Source of the DNA: Bacillota bacterium
GTDB taxonomy: Bacteria; Bacillota; Bacilli; Paenibacillales; UBA4045
Direction: 5' to 3'
Assembly (NCBI GenBank): GCA_023441055.1
Contig: JAEZQY010000047.1
Location: forward strand, 62,001-126,000
Length of the DNA stretch: 64,000 nt
Positions 18,216-27,272 of this stretch are shown here, piece by piece (the first letter of the stretch is position 1; each line of letters opens with the position of its first letter). A model generated the notes under the pieces. It had not been told where the DNA came from. It saw only the letters and a list, made by a program, of their open reading frames with translations, and searched no databases. The position numbers were made by a program, and so were the translations under genes.

Positions 18216-19541
18216 TTATGCTTCTTCGGTTACTTCTTCTGTAGCTTCTTCGGTTACTTGCTTGCTATTCTCCACGAGGAACTTCACCGTTTTCTTGATC
18301 AGGATGTCCTTCTTGAAGTCCTCTACCGATCCGTTCGCCTCGATAATGCCGCGCAGCTCCTCTACGGATTGCTTATACATTTCGGTCAGCGATTGCAACT
18401 CCTCATCCACTTCGGCATCGCTGATCTCAAGCCGTTCAGCTGCCGCAATGGCTTCGAGTGTCAGCTGGCTGCGGACACGCTTCTCCGCCTCATCCTTCAT
18501 CTGGTCTCGAAGCGCCTGCTCATTCTGACCGGAGAATTGATAATACAATTCAAGGTTCATCCCTTGCATACGCAAGCGATTGCCGAACTCCTCCACCATG
18601 CGGTCCGTCTCAGTCGCGATCATGGGCTCCGGAATCTCTACCTCTGCGGACGCAGCAGCCTTCTCAATCACAGAAGACTCGATCGCCAGCTCATTGTCCT
18701 TCTCCTTGCGGGAATGCAATTGCTTGACCAGATCTTCCTTATATTCAGCGAATGTCTCGAATTCACTGACATCCTTAGCGAATTCATCATCGAGCTCAGG
18801 CAGATTCTTGCGCTTGATATCATGCAGCTTGACCTTGAACACAGCAGCCTTGCCAGCGAGCTCTGCGGAATGGTACTCCTCAGGGAAGTTCACGTTGATG
18901 TCGCGCTCCTCGCCCTTCTCCATGCCCACCACTTGCTCTTCGAAGCCAGGGATGAAGCTTCCGGAACCCAGCTCCAGATTATGATTGGCAGCTGTACCGC
19001 CTTCGAACGGCACGCCGTCTACCGAACCTTCATAATCGATGATCGCGATATCGCCTTGCTCCGCCTTGCCTTCTTCCAGAACAACAAGCTCGGCATGACG
19101 CTGTTGAAGACGCTCTAGCTCCTCCGTAACTTCCTGTTCGGTTACTTCGGTACTCTTCACGGCAATCTCCAAGCCCTTGTATTCGCCTAGCGTCACTTCC
19201 GGCTTCACTAGAACCTTGGCCTTGAAGACGAATGGCTGTCCCTTGGCGAAAGTCTCGAAATCGACATCCGGACGATCAACCGGCTGGATGCCTGTTTCCT
19301 TAACAGCCTGGGCATAAGCATCCGGCAGAATAATATCGATAGCATCGCTGTACAAGCTCTCGACGCCGAATTTCGATTCGAAGATCATGCGAGGCACTTT
19401 CCCTTTACGGAAGCCAGGCACGTTCACCTTGGCGACTACTTTCTTGAACGCCTTATCCAGCGCATCATTCACCAGCGCCTCGTCTACTTCCACTTCAAGA
19501 ACGCCTAGGTTCTTCTCTATTATTTCCCATGTTGCTTTCAT
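18216..19541 (-). CDS. tig: Trigger factor (ribosome-associated chaperone, prolyl isomerase)
   Basis: A 441-residue cytoplasmic chaperone that binds nascent chains at ribosomal protein L23. The N-terminal ribosome-binding domain contains VPGFRKGKVPRMIFESKFG (family signature GFRxGxxP). The FKBP-type domain follows (GDIAIIDYEGSVDGVPFEGG), then the helical C-terminal arms; the tail is acidic and repetitive (EEATEEVTEEA). Start ATG at 19541 with a strong GGAGGGG site. A good sigma-A promoter lies at 19621-19649 and a hairpin follows the stop. It precedes the clpP-clpX unit as in other Firmicutes. Confidence 0.97.
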   Translation of the reverse strand: MKATWEIIEKNLGVLEVEVDEALVNDALDKAFKKVVAKVNVPGFRKGKVPRMIFESKFGVESLYSDAIDIILPDAYAQAVKETGIQPVDRPDVDFETFAKGQPFVFKAKVLVKPEVTLGEYKGLEIAVKSTEVTEQEVTEELERLQQRHAELVVLEEGKAEQGDIAIIDYEGSVDGVPFEGGTAANHNLELGSGSFIPGFEEQVVGMEKGEERDINVNFPEEYHSAELAGKAAVFKVKLHDIKRKNLPELDDEFAKDVSEFETFAEYKEDLVKQLHSRKEKDNELAIESSVIEKAAASAEVEIPEPMIATETDRMVEEFGNRLRMQGMNLELYYQFSGQNEQALRDQMKDEAEKRVRSQLTLEAIAAAERLEISDAEVDEELQSLTEMYKQSVEELRGIIEANGSVEDFKKDILIKKTVKFLVENSKQVTEEATEEVTEEA

Positions 19542-19620
19542 TGTATGCTTTCCCCTCCAACAAAATTCGCCCTGCAGCAATGCGGGCATAATCACGTTCT
19601 ATTCGCATTATAACCACTCT

Positions 19621-19649
19621 ATTATAAACATAAAACATTTGCATTTCAA
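19621..19649 (-). promoter_or_regulatory. Sigma-A promoter of tig
   Basis: On the minus strand TTGAAA, a 17-base spacer, then TATAAT: 5/6 and 6/6 matches with ideal spacing, about 80 bases before the tig ATG. A second TATAAT lies slightly downstream. Confidence 0.75.
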
Positions 19650-19767
19650 GGATTGGAAATTACGGCTTATTTCACAGGTTTCGGCGAAATAGGAGCTTCT
19701 TATTTAATAGTGGACATGTATATAATGATACTATCCATACTTGATGTGCTAGAAAGGAATTGCCGTT

Positions 19768-20649
19768 ATGCCTAAATCTGAATCCCAAGCCGCTCGAGTG
19801 ATCAGCCGTCGCAGCTTTCTTAAGCGCAGCAGTCTGGGCGCGATCAGTTTCATCGGACTGTGCTCACTGCCCTTCTATTCCTACTACAAGGAACGCCTCT
19901 GGCTGGATACCGTCAAGCTGGAGCTCTCATTCCCCTCCTTGCCCAAGTCCTTCGACGGTGTCAAGATCGCTCATTTTAGCGATGTGCATTATGGCTTTCA
20001 TTATGGTGTGGAGGAGCTAAGCAGGCTAATCGCGGAGATAGACGCCCATCAGCCGGATCTGATTGCATTCACTGGGGATTTATTCGATGGAGCCGTTCTG
20101 CCCTACCATGACGAGTGCGTGGAGCTGCTGAGTCAACTGCGCGCGCCGCTCGGCCAATTCGCAGTGCTCGGCAATCATGATTACTATACCGGTCGCCAGT
20201 TGGCGCCGATCGCCTATGACGCAAGCGGCTTTCAGCTGCTCACGAATCAATCTATTACTCTTACGAGGCAAAATAGTGCCATACAGCTAGTCGGACTCGA
20301 CGACATGCTGTACGGACGACCTGATCTGAACGCAGCGTTCAGCGGCCTGGATTCCGGACGATTCACACTCCTGCTCGCCCACGAGCCTGACTTCGCCGAC
20401 CGCACCTCCGCTTATCGCGTTGATTTGCAGCTGTCCGGCCACAGCCACGGCGGACAGTTTCGATTGCCGCTGATCGGAGCAGTGATGACACCGCCGGGCG
20501 GACAGCGCTACGTGAAGGGGCTCTATGAGCTCGAGGATCGCCATGTTCCCAGTTATGTATATACGACGCGAGGTATCGGCACAACGCATATCCCGGTTCG
20601 CTTCCTCTGCCGACCCGAGCTGACCGTGATCACGCTGCGGCGCGGGTAG
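19768..20649 (+). CDS. Tat-exported metallophosphoesterase (YkuE-like)
   Basis: A 293-residue protein. Residues 13-19 (SRRSFLK) are a perfect twin-arginine motif followed by a hydrophobic stretch (AISFIGLCSLPF), so it is probably exported folded, or anchored, by the Tat system. The calcineurin-like metal-binding motifs are present in order: IAHFSDVHYG, FTGDLFDGA, LGNHDYYTG, LLAHEPDF and LSGHSHGGQF. B. subtilis YkuE is a known Tat substrate of this family. The substrate is unknown; nucleotide, phospholipid or wall phosphoester are all possible. The ATG at 19768 has AAGGAA upstream. It is a single-gene unit on the plus strand between tig and the tRNA genes. Confidence 0.88.
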   Translation: MPKSESQAARVISRRSFLKRSSLGAISFIGLCSLPFYSYYKERLWLDTVKLELSFPSLPKSFDGVKIAHFSDVHYGFHYGVEELSRLIAEIDAHQPDLIAFTGDLFDGAVLPYHDECVELLSQLRAPLGQFAVLGNHDYYTGRQLAPIAYDASGFQLLTNQSITLTRQNSAIQLVGLDDMLYGRPDLNAAFSGLDSGRFTLLLAHEPDFADRTSAYRVDLQLSGHSHGGQFRLPLIGAVMTPPGGQRYVKGLYELEDRHVPSYVYTTRGIGTTHIPVRFLCRPELTVITLRRG

Positions 20650-20658
20650 ATGAACAGT

Positions 20659-20679
20659 AAAAAAAACGCCTTGAGGCGT
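20659..20679 (-). terminator. Hairpin with T-run on the minus strand
   Basis: ACGCC-TTGA-GGCGT is followed on the minus strand by eight T. It could end transcripts from the tRNA genes that pass the first terminator, and it may also trim the phosphoesterase mRNA end. On the plus strand there is no T-run. Confidence 0.55.
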
Positions 20680-20812
20680 CCATTAATGTGCTAACTCATC
20701 ACGCAACAGTTCAGCTCATTTAATGCTCCCGTGCGCCACTAATCCCTTAGCGCTCCCGTTCAATTTGCTTCAAAGTTTGCAGCGTGATTCGTTAATGATG
20801 TGTATATAAATG
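20680..20812. other. Short gene-free gap between the two minus-strand terminators
   Basis: I see no reading frame, RNA gene or repeat here. Confidence 0.4.
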
Positions 20813-20840
20813 CAAAAAGTCGCTACTGTTGGTAGCGACT
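20813..20840 (-). terminator. Rho-independent terminator of the tRNA transcript
   Basis: On the minus strand AGTCGCTAC, a 5-base loop and GTAGCGACT form a perfect 9-base stem followed by TTTT. It starts 13 bases after the tRNA-Arg 3' end. Confidence 0.8.
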
Positions 20841-20853
20841 ACTGTAATTAAAC

Positions 20854-20930
20854 TGGCCTCCCAGGAGGGATTCGAACCCCCGACAACTCGCTTAGAAGGC
20901 GAGTGCTCTATCCAACTGAGCTACTGGGAG
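20854..20930 (-). tRNA. tRNA-Arg (anticodon TCT), CCA encoded
   Basis: Seventy-seven bases fold into a full cloverleaf. The acceptor is CTCCCAG/CTGGGAG with discriminator G and genomic CCA. The D arm is GCTC/GAGC, the anticodon stem CTCGC/GCGAG around loop CTTCTAA (anticodon TCT, reads AGA/AGG), and the T loop TTCGAAT. It is followed by a strong terminator. Confidence 0.95.
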
Positions 20931-21013
20931 ATAAGGGAGAGGACAGGCGCGTTAACGCCGACAAAGGTTGATTATAACGGATGCTCGAGCTAGAATCAAG
21001 CGCAATTTAATAA

Positions 21014-21087
21014 TGGAGCGGGTGAAGGGAATCGAACCCTCGCCTCAAGCTTGGGAAGCTGGCGTTCTGCCACTGAACTACACCCGC
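21014..21087 (-). tRNA. tRNA-Gly (anticodon CCC), CCA encoded
   Basis: Seventy-four bases: acceptor GCGGGTG/CACCCGC, discriminator T, encoded CCA, D arm GTTC/GAAC, T loop TTCGATT. The anticodon loop is TTCCCAA, giving CCC. The anticodon stem CCAGC/GCTTG has one C-T mismatch at pair 28-42, which is slightly unusual. It lies 83 bases upstream of tRNA-Arg and probably shares its transcript. Confidence 0.92.
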
Positions 21088-21163
21088 GCAGTCGTCACAA
21101 AACATGAATTATGATATCATAAGCCCGTATAGATTGCAATCCGTGTACGCACAGGGGGCGTTG

Positions 21164-22096
21164 ATGATAAGCACCATTCGAAGCGGCGAGAAGGTTATCC
21201 TGCTGCCCAAGACCATTGACTACTATCAAGAAGAATTAACAACGATGCTGGAGACGGAGCGCTTCAGCGAAGCGATTGAGCTGCTCGACTTCCTATTGAA
21301 ATGCCGAGTCGATGATCCACAGACGATTGAGGAATGGCATAACCTGCTCGACTGGCTGAGGAAGGCATTCGACTCCTCAGCTATAGCAGATGCGGACGAG
21401 CCCGAGTCAGACGATGAAGAGATTACCGAGCAGGATCTGCATAAGCAGCGGTTCTATATGAAGATGGTTGAGGACCCCGGCTATGTGAAGCGCCTGCTGG
21501 AGACTGTGCTGCAAGCGGGCGATCTCGAGCAGAAGATGCTCGCCATCGAGCAGCTGGTTGTGGCCGATCATCCCAAGATTGATGAGACATTGAAACAATG
21601 GCTGGAGCAGGCAGCCCTGCATCCGCTTATCCAATACAAGGTGCTGCAGGCGCTGCGAGCCAGAGGCGCCTCAGGCACCCTTAAACTGAACCGCGCCGGC
21701 GAGACGGTTCAGGTTCAGATCGAGGATACTCCGCTGGATCTTATTCATTTCTCTGCGTCGATCGCGGAGGTCATCGATGTGTTGAAAGCCGTTTGCGAGG
21801 TGGAGGATCCGAGTCTGGTTTATTTTGCCGAGCATATCTGGAAGGAATTCCTCGCTTATCGATACGGAACCAGCTTGTATCGCGAGATGCTGGAGATGTC
21901 GCAGACAGACGCGCGGGAATGGGCTGCAGCGCTGCATGTCGCAATTTCAGCTTCCATGACCGGTGATCCGGTCAACGTTGATTCGACAGATCCTGACGCG
22001 CTGAGCAGGTACGATCTGACGGCGTCCTCGCTCGAACATGTCCAGCGCCGCTGCGAGCATCTGCATACTTTCCTCCATAATACCTTCACGCTCTGA
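21164..22096 (+). CDS. Uncharacterised helical-repeat protein (possible YsoA counterpart)
   Basis: A 310-residue soluble acidic protein of helical character. The N-terminal part has TPR-like helices (YYQEELTTMLETERFSEAIEL, split here as YYQEELTTML and ERFSEAIELLDFLL). The middle is HEAT-like (EQKMLAIEQLVVADH, then QYKVLQALRARG). No catalytic motif is visible. In B. subtilis the TPR protein YsoA follows tig, and this gene follows tig apart from the phosphoesterase and tRNAs, so it may be the counterpart; this is synteny only. I prefer the ATG at 21164, which has GGGGGCG seven bases upstream, to the open-frame start at 21104 that has no ribosome site. Confidence 0.75.
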   Translation: MISTIRSGEKVILLPKTIDYYQEELTTMLETERFSEAIELLDFLLKCRVDDPQTIEEWHNLLDWLRKAFDSSAIADADEPESDDEEITEQDLHKQRFYMKMVEDPGYVKRLLETVLQAGDLEQKMLAIEQLVVADHPKIDETLKQWLEQAALHPLIQYKVLQALRARGASGTLKLNRAGETVQVQIEDTPLDLIHFSASIAEVIDVLKAVCEVEDPSLVYFAEHIWKEFLAYRYGTSLYREMLEMSQTDAREWAAALHVAISASMTGDPVNVDSTDPDALSRYDLTASSLEHVQRRCEHLHTFLHNTFTL

Positions 22097-22180
22097 CATA
22101 TCTATCCTGGATTCCTCATAATTATAGGAGTGGCGTGCAGATCTTCTGCAGCTAGTACACAGGAGAGTGAGGATCCAGCT

Positions 22181-24034
22181 ATGTGTGGAATTACCGGATG
22201 GATTGACTGGAACGTTGACCTAACCTTGAATCCCACGACCATCGAGAATATGACAGAATCACTGAAGCCGCGCGGGCCGGATGCTTCAGGCACCTGGATC
22301 ACGAAGACCACAGCGCTCGGCCATCGCCGATTAAGCGTGATCGATCCGGAGAACGGCGCGCAGCCGATGATCCGCAAGCGCGAGGGCTGCAGTTATGTGA
22401 TCGTATATAATGGCGAATTATACAATACAACCGAATTGCGCAGCGCGCTTCGCGCGCGCGGACATCGCTTCCAGACTACCTGTGACACCGAGGTGCTGCT
22501 GCAGGCCTATATCGAGTGGGGTCCCTCCTGTCTGGACCGACTCAACGGCATCTTCGCGTTCGCCGTCTGGAGCGAGCGTGACGAGCAGCTGTTCCTAGCT
22601 CGTGACCGTGTCGGCGTAAAGCCGCTATTCTACAGCGAGCCCAGACCCGGCACCTTCCTATTCGGCTCAGAGCCGAAGGCACTACTGGCTAATCCGCTTG
22701 TGAAGCCTGTAGTTGGCAAGGAGGGGCTTGCCGAGATCTTCGCGATCGGACCGGCGCGAACGCCTGGACACGGCATCTATGAGCAGCTGCACGAGCTGCG
22801 CCCCGGCTGCGCCTTGCGGTATGACCGCAGCGGTGCCAGAACGATGACCTACTGGTCACTCACCAGTCATGAACACCCGGATGAGCAGGAGGCAACCTCG
22901 CGTTGGATCGGCGATCTCCTGAGAGACACCGCCGAGCGTCAGCTTGTCTCTGACGTGCCGATCTGCACGCTGCTCTCTGGCGGGCTCGATTCCAGCGCGC
23001 TAACCGCACTTGCCGCTCAGCATTACGAGGTGCAGGCCAGCGGACCACTCCATACGTACTCTGTTGATTATGCCGATAATGATAAGCACTTCAAATCCAG
23101 CGTCTACCAGCCGAATGCGGATGCGCCATGGATTGCGCGCATGAGTGAGCATCTGGGCACCGTCCACCATCATGTGGTGTTCGACACGCCGGATCTCGTA
23201 GACGCGCTCCGGCAGGTCGTGCTCGCTCGAGATATGCCGGGGATGGCCGATGTGGACGCCTCCCTGTATTTGTTCTGCCGTGAGATTAAGAAGGATGCGA
23301 CTGTTGCCTTATCCGGCGAAGCGGCTGATGAGATCTTCGGTGGATATCCTTGGTTCCATCGCGAGGAGGCGCTAAGCGCCAACACCTTCCCCTGGGCGCT
23401 GGCGACCGCTGAACGAGCTGGACTGCTGGCGCCCGAGCTGGCGGATTGGCTGCAGCCCGTGGACTACGTCGCACAGCGCTATGAGGAAGCGATCGCGGAG
23501 GTTCCGAGGCTGCACGGCGAAGACGCTGCAGCTGCGCGTATGCGCGAGATGTCCTATCTTAACATTACCCGCTTCATGCCAACCTTGCTCGATCGCAAGG
23601 ATCGGATGAGCATGGCTGTCGGGCTAGAGGTTCGCGTGCCGTATTGTGATCACCGTCTGATCGAATATGTCTGGAATATTCCATGGGGGATAAAGTCAGC
23701 CGGCGACCGAGAGAAGGGCATTCTCCGTCAGGCATTGCGTGATATATTGCCTGAGGATGTGCGCACACGCAAAAAAAGCCCTTACCCGAAAACCCATAAC
23801 CCGAGCTATGCCGCGGCTGTGAAGTCTCAGATAGTGGCTATTCTTGACGACCCGTCATCGCCCATTCTGCCGCTCATCAACGCGAGTAAGATCAGAGCTC
23901 TGACTGAGCTGGATAGCGACCAATTCCAGCTGCCCTGGTTCGGCCAGTTGATGAATGGGCCGCAGCTGTTCGCGTATCTGGCTCAGATCGACTTCTGGCT
24001 GCGGACGTATTCCATCACGGTGCGAACTGGCTGA
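22181..24034 (+). CDS. asnB: Asparagine synthetase (glutamine-hydrolysing)
   Basis: A 617-residue enzyme that makes asparagine from aspartate, ATP and glutamine. The mature N terminus starts at Cys2 (MCGITGWID), the class II glutaminase nucleophile. GHRRLSVIDPENGAQPM and YNGELYNTTELR line the glutaminase site. The PP-loop LLSGGLDSSALTALAA marks the synthetase domain, with LSGEAADEIFGGYPWF after it. Start ATG at 22181, with GAGG eight bases upstream; an earlier in-frame start would bury the catalytic Cys. Its 3' end overlaps the convergent rdgB-type gene by 20 bases. B. subtilis has three paralogues, of which AsnO is sporulation-linked; which one this matches is not decided. Confidence 0.95.
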   Translation: MCGITGWIDWNVDLTLNPTTIENMTESLKPRGPDASGTWITKTTALGHRRLSVIDPENGAQPMIRKREGCSYVIVYNGELYNTTELRSALRARGHRFQTTCDTEVLLQAYIEWGPSCLDRLNGIFAFAVWSERDEQLFLARDRVGVKPLFYSEPRPGTFLFGSEPKALLANPLVKPVVGKEGLAEIFAIGPARTPGHGIYEQLHELRPGCALRYDRSGARTMTYWSLTSHEHPDEQEATSRWIGDLLRDTAERQLVSDVPICTLLSGGLDSSALTALAAQHYEVQASGPLHTYSVDYADNDKHFKSSVYQPNADAPWIARMSEHLGTVHHHVVFDTPDLVDALRQVVLARDMPGMADVDASLYLFCREIKKDATVALSGEAADEIFGGYPWFHREEALSANTFPWALATAERAGLLAPELADWLQPVDYVAQRYEEAIAEVPRLHGEDAAAARMREMSYLNITRFMPTLLDRKDRMSMAVGLEVRVPYCDHRLIEYVWNIPWGIKSAGDREKGILRQALRDILPEDVRTRKKSPYPKTHNPSYAAAVKSQIVAILDDPSSPILPLINASKIRALTELDSDQFQLPWFGQLMNGPQLFAYLAQIDFWLRTYSITVRTG

Positions 24035-24671
24035 TCAGCTGTGCAAGCGCGCTGCCGCGGTGGCTGATCGACTGCTTCTCCTCCACGGTGAGCTCCGCCA
24101 TCGCGCGCCCGAACGCAGGAACATAGAACACGGGATCATAGCCGAAGCCGCCAGTACCGCGCGGCTCATCGATGATATAACCCGGACACTGGCCTTCCGC
24201 GCGCCAGACCTGTCCGGACTTCGGATCCACCAGCGCCAGCGCGCATCTGAAGCTGGCTGCGCTGAGCACGCGCGCGCCGATCGGCAGCGGGTCCGGCAAA
24301 TCAACCTGCACCAATTCACGCGTGTGAAGCTCACGCAGATCGTGCAGCAGCTTCGCGATGTTATCGGCATCCGTTGCATGTTCTCCCGCGAACCTAGCGG
24401 AATACACGCCCGGCGCGCCGCCCAGCGCATCTACACAGAGGCCTGAATCATCCGCCAGCGAGGGATGGCCCAGCGCCTCAGCGACTGCCCTGGCCTTGAT
24501 CTCGGCATTGTCCATGAAGGTTGCGCCATCCTCAACAATCGGTGGAATCTGCGGATAATTAGCCAGGCTGAGCACGTGCAGACCAATTGCTGAGAACTTA
24601 TGCTGGATCTCCTTTACCTTGCCCTTGTTCGTCGTAGCCACAACTAGGGATGCTGCTGTTAAGATCGACAT
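24015..24671 (-). CDS. rdgB: XTP/dITP diphosphatase (RdgB/HAM1 family)
   Basis: A 218-residue house-cleaning enzyme that hydrolyses dITP, ITP and XTP to monophosphates. The N-terminal signature is LVVATTNKGKVKEIQHKF, followed by ADDSGLCVDALGGAPGVYSA and GGFGYDPVFYVP, with SHRGSAL near the end; all are typical and include the metal-binding Asp. The ATG at 24671 lies 7 bases after the rph stop. gerM-rph-rdgB matches B. subtilis gerM-rph-ysnA. Confidence 0.95.
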   Translation of the reverse strand: MSILTAASLVVATTNKGKVKEIQHKFSAIGLHVLSLANYPQIPPIVEDGATFMDNAEIKARAVAEALGHPSLADDSGLCVDALGGAPGVYSARFAGEHATDADNIAKLLHDLRELHTRELVQVDLPDPLPIGARVLSAASFRCALALVDPKSGQVWRAEGQCPGYIIDEPRGTGGFGYDPVFYVPAFGRAMAELTVEEKQSISHRGSALAQLISQFAP

Positions 24672-24678
24672 AAGCGGC

Positions 24679-25419
24679 CTACACCTCGATTCGCACATGC
24701 TCGGCTTCGAGCACCTGACGCTGCAGCTGAATCAATTGCTGAATGCCTTGCTCTGCGAGTGTCATTAATTGATCCAGCTCGCTCCTGCTGAACGGTGAAT
24801 CCTCGCCCGTTCCCTGCAGCTCAACGAAGGCGCCTCGACCGGTCATGACGATATTCATATCCACCTTGGCCTTGGAATCTTCTTCATAGCATAGGTCGAC
24901 TCGTGCTTCACCGTCGATGATCCCTGCGCTTACGGAAGCTAGATAGTCCGTAAGCGGCAGCTTAGACAGCTTGCCGCTGTCCACGAGCTTCTGCATGGCC
25001 AGCGCCATCGCGACGAATGCGCCGGTAATGGATGTCGTGCGCGTGCCGCCATCTGCTTGAATCACATCACAATCTAGCGTGATCGAACGTTCACCGAGCG
25101 CTTCCAGATTGACGACGGATCGCAGGGCGCGTCCAATCAGACGCTGTATCTCCATTGTGCGGCCGGACAGCTTCCCCCTCGCGGCTTCGCGATGATTACG
25201 CTGATGAGTCGCTCTGGGCAGCATGGCATATTCAGCGGTTACCCAGCCCTTGCCCTGTCCCTTCATGAATGGTGGAACCTTCTCTTCTATTGTAGCCGTG
25301 CAGATGACTCGCGTGTTGCCAATCTCAATAAGCACGGAGCCTTCGGCGTACTTGTTGCAATTCGGTGTAATCGTTACGGGCCGCAGCTGCTGTGTATCTC
25401 GGCCATTCGGTCTGGACAT
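24679..25419 (-). CDS. rph: Ribonuclease PH
   Basis: A 246-residue phosphorolytic 3'-5' exoribonuclease that trims tRNA 3' ends. It begins MSRPNGRDTQQLRPVTI. VTAEYAMLPRATHQR and the Arg-rich IQRLIGRALRSVV are family signatures, and LDCDVIQADGGTRTTSITGA holds the phosphate and metal site. AGGAGG-type ribosome site before 25419. It lies between gerM and rdgB on one strand. Confidence 0.97.
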   Translation of the reverse strand: MSRPNGRDTQQLRPVTITPNCNKYAEGSVLIEIGNTRVICTATIEEKVPPFMKGQGKGWVTAEYAMLPRATHQRNHREAARGKLSGRTMEIQRLIGRALRSVVNLEALGERSITLDCDVIQADGGTRTTSITGAFVAMALAMQKLVDSGKLSKLPLTDYLASVSAGIIDGEARVDLCYEEDSKAKVDMNIVMTGRGAFVELQGTGEDSPFSRSELDQLMTLAEQGIQQLIQLQRQVLEAEHVRIEV

Positions 25420-25556
25420 GGTATTCCTCCTGATTCATTGTCACAACGCAATGGTACTATGATCTACACTATCATACCAAACCGCTTCCGCACAATCATC
25501 CGAATCGTCAGAACAGGCAGAAGCCCCCGACTGGCGGAGGCTCATGCGGATTCCTG

Positions 25557-26624
25557 TTAGGATTGGATCGGATTGATCGACGCAGGCCGCGTAACAGGTG
25601 ATGCGAATTCCTTGGCGCTGCCAACACGCACGCCTGCGCTGCCATCCACCATAATCTGCACTTTAGGGAATCCGGTCTGCTCGAGCATTGAAAGCACGAC
25701 CGCTTCTACTGCGCTGGCTTGCAGCGTATTCTCCTGTTCATTCATCATACCGCCGAAGTTCACGATGACCGTATCGTCTCGCAGCTGTACATGCAAGACC
25801 TCGGTATCACTCGGCAGCACTGCGCTCAGACCAGACCCGGCAGACGGTCCCTCCAATAGCTCTCGAACAGCCGCGGTTGCTCGATCTTCGGTATAGCGTA
25901 TTAATCGCGTTACCGGCACATAATACGTATAGTCATCAAGTGTCTCTCCGGCAAAATACACCGTAACCGCCGACGCCCGCGCCGGATTGACATCCTCATC
26001 GATCTCCAGGTTGATGCCCATCGCTCGAGAGAGCGGCTCATCTAACGGAGTAGCATCGCGAGGCATCTGAGCAAGCGGCTTGCCATCCACCCAGATTCGC
26101 ACCTGGTCGATGGTATCGAAGCCGGTCAGCGCCCATGTGACGGCTTCCAGGATCTTGCGTTCGTCTTGGGCATCGTAGCTCGTGAATTCCGTTGAGAAGT
26201 CTACCGTCGCCAGTCCTTCTCGAATATCCATAGCGAGCACCTTCGTGCCTTGTGGCAATAGTGCTGTGAAGCCTTCCGGCAGCTGCTCAGCGAGCGGCCC
26301 GCCTTCCACCATATGCGACAGCATCAGCTTGGCGATGCCTTCTTCCGCTGGAATGCGCACGCCGAGCGGCGCAACATGGCCCGCAGGGTCCTTGAAGTAC
26401 AACGTAACCGGCGCCTCCGGCCCGACATTTGCCATAACCGCTGAGATGTCTCCATCATCGCTAAGTCCGACATCTAATCCTGACTCAAAATCATAATCGA
26501 TCTGCGGAGGATCAATCTGGCCCACCGTCTCACTTGCTCCAAACCATCCGCATCCGGCCAGCAGAAGCATAGCCGCTGCCAGCCCGATGATCGCCATCCG
26601 GCGAGTCCATCCATACCACTTCAT
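25557..26624 (-). CDS. gerM: Sporulation/germination lipoprotein GerM
   Basis: A 355-residue lipoprotein. The signal peptide has positive MKWYGWTRR, a hydrophobic core and lipobox LLAG-C25, so it is anchored outside the membrane. Two copies of the GerMN domain follow, at about residues 75-190 (VTLYFKDPAGHVAPLGVRI; AVTWALTGFDTIDQVRIWVDG) and 215-335 (AVTVYFAGETLDDYTYYVPV; SMLEQTGFPKVQIMVDGS). In B. subtilis GerM is needed for engulfment-stage assembly at the septum and for germination. Start ATG at 26624 with AGGAGG ten bases upstream. It precedes rph as in Bacillus. Confidence 0.93.
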   Translation of the reverse strand: MKWYGWTRRMAIIGLAAAMLLLAGCGWFGASETVGQIDPPQIDYDFESGLDVGLSDDGDISAVMANVGPEAPVTLYFKDPAGHVAPLGVRIPAEEGIAKLMLSHMVEGGPLAEQLPEGFTALLPQGTKVLAMDIREGLATVDFSTEFTSYDAQDERKILEAVTWALTGFDTIDQVRIWVDGKPLAQMPRDATPLDEPLSRAMGINLEIDEDVNPARASAVTVYFAGETLDDYTYYVPVTRLIRYTEDRATAAVRELLEGPSAGSGLSAVLPSDTEVLHVQLRDDTVIVNFGGMMNEQENTLQASAVEAVVLSMLEQTGFPKVQIMVDGSAGVRVGSAKEFASPVTRPASINPIQS

Positions 26625-26741
26625 TGATTTTCGGCCTCCTTCAAGACTCAATGTAGTATTAAGTATACGAGCCTAGCTTGTTTTTAGACCGAAAAACGTA
26701 CAAGTATGAACAATCAATCTGAGAGAAGAGGTGTTCCGAAT

Positions 26742-27272
26742 ATGGCCTATGAGCTAGATAGCGTCGAAGTCGCTGCCGCAACAGCGAAGCTGCTCGAGCA
26801 GCGGGGCGTGAAGTTGGTGGATATCGCAGAGCTGGTTATGTTTCTGCAGAAGGATTATTTTCCCCAGTTGGAGATGGAGATGTGCCTAAGCAATGTAGTG
26901 CGTGTATTGTCCAAGCGGGAGGTTCAGAACGCGGTGCTGACTGGCATCCAGTTCGATATGCTCGCGGAAGCGGGCAAGCTGGCTGATCCCTTACAGGATA
27001 TGATTCGGTATGACGAGGGGCTGTACGGGTGTGACGAGATCCTCGCGCTGTCCATTGTGAATGTATATGGCAGCATTGGATTCACGAATTTCGGCTATGT
27101 GGATAAGATGAAGCCGGGTATATTGAAGGAATTGAATCGCAAGGACGGGCCGCTCTGCCATACGTTCCTCGACGACATCGTCGGGGCGATCGCAGCCGCA
27201 GCCAGCAGCCGGATCGCACATCGCATGCAAGCGCTCAAGGAAGGTCAGCAGGACTCCCCGGCATTCGATTGA
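26742..27272 (+). CDS. pgpA: Phosphatidylglycerophosphatase A-family protein (YutG-like)
   Basis: A 176-residue PgpA-family protein. LEQRGVKLVDIAELVMFLQ opens the domain and the C-terminal CHTFLDDIVGAIAAAASSRI carries the family's conserved Asp pair. The family dephosphorylates phosphatidylglycerophosphate; the soluble Firmicute members (B. subtilis YutG type) lack membrane segments, as here, so the exact substrate is less sure. GAGGTG eight bases before the ATG at 26742 decides the start over 26706. It is divergent from gerM and its stop abuts the stop of the convergent MBL hydrolase gene. Confidence 0.82.
   Translation: MAYELDSVEVAAATAKLLEQRGVKLVDIAELVMFLQKDYFPQLEMEMCLSNVVRVLSKREVQNAVLTGIQFDMLAEAGKLADPLQDMIRYDEGLYGCDEILALSIVNVYGSIGFTNFGYVDKMKPGILKELNRKDGPLCHTFLDDIVGAIAAAASSRIAHRMQALKEGQQDSPAFD

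Noticed and set aside
25500..25545. GC-rich hairpin between gerM and rph as a terminator
   Set aside because: The stem is short and bulged and no T-run follows; gerM-rph linkage is conserved, so a terminator here is doubtful.
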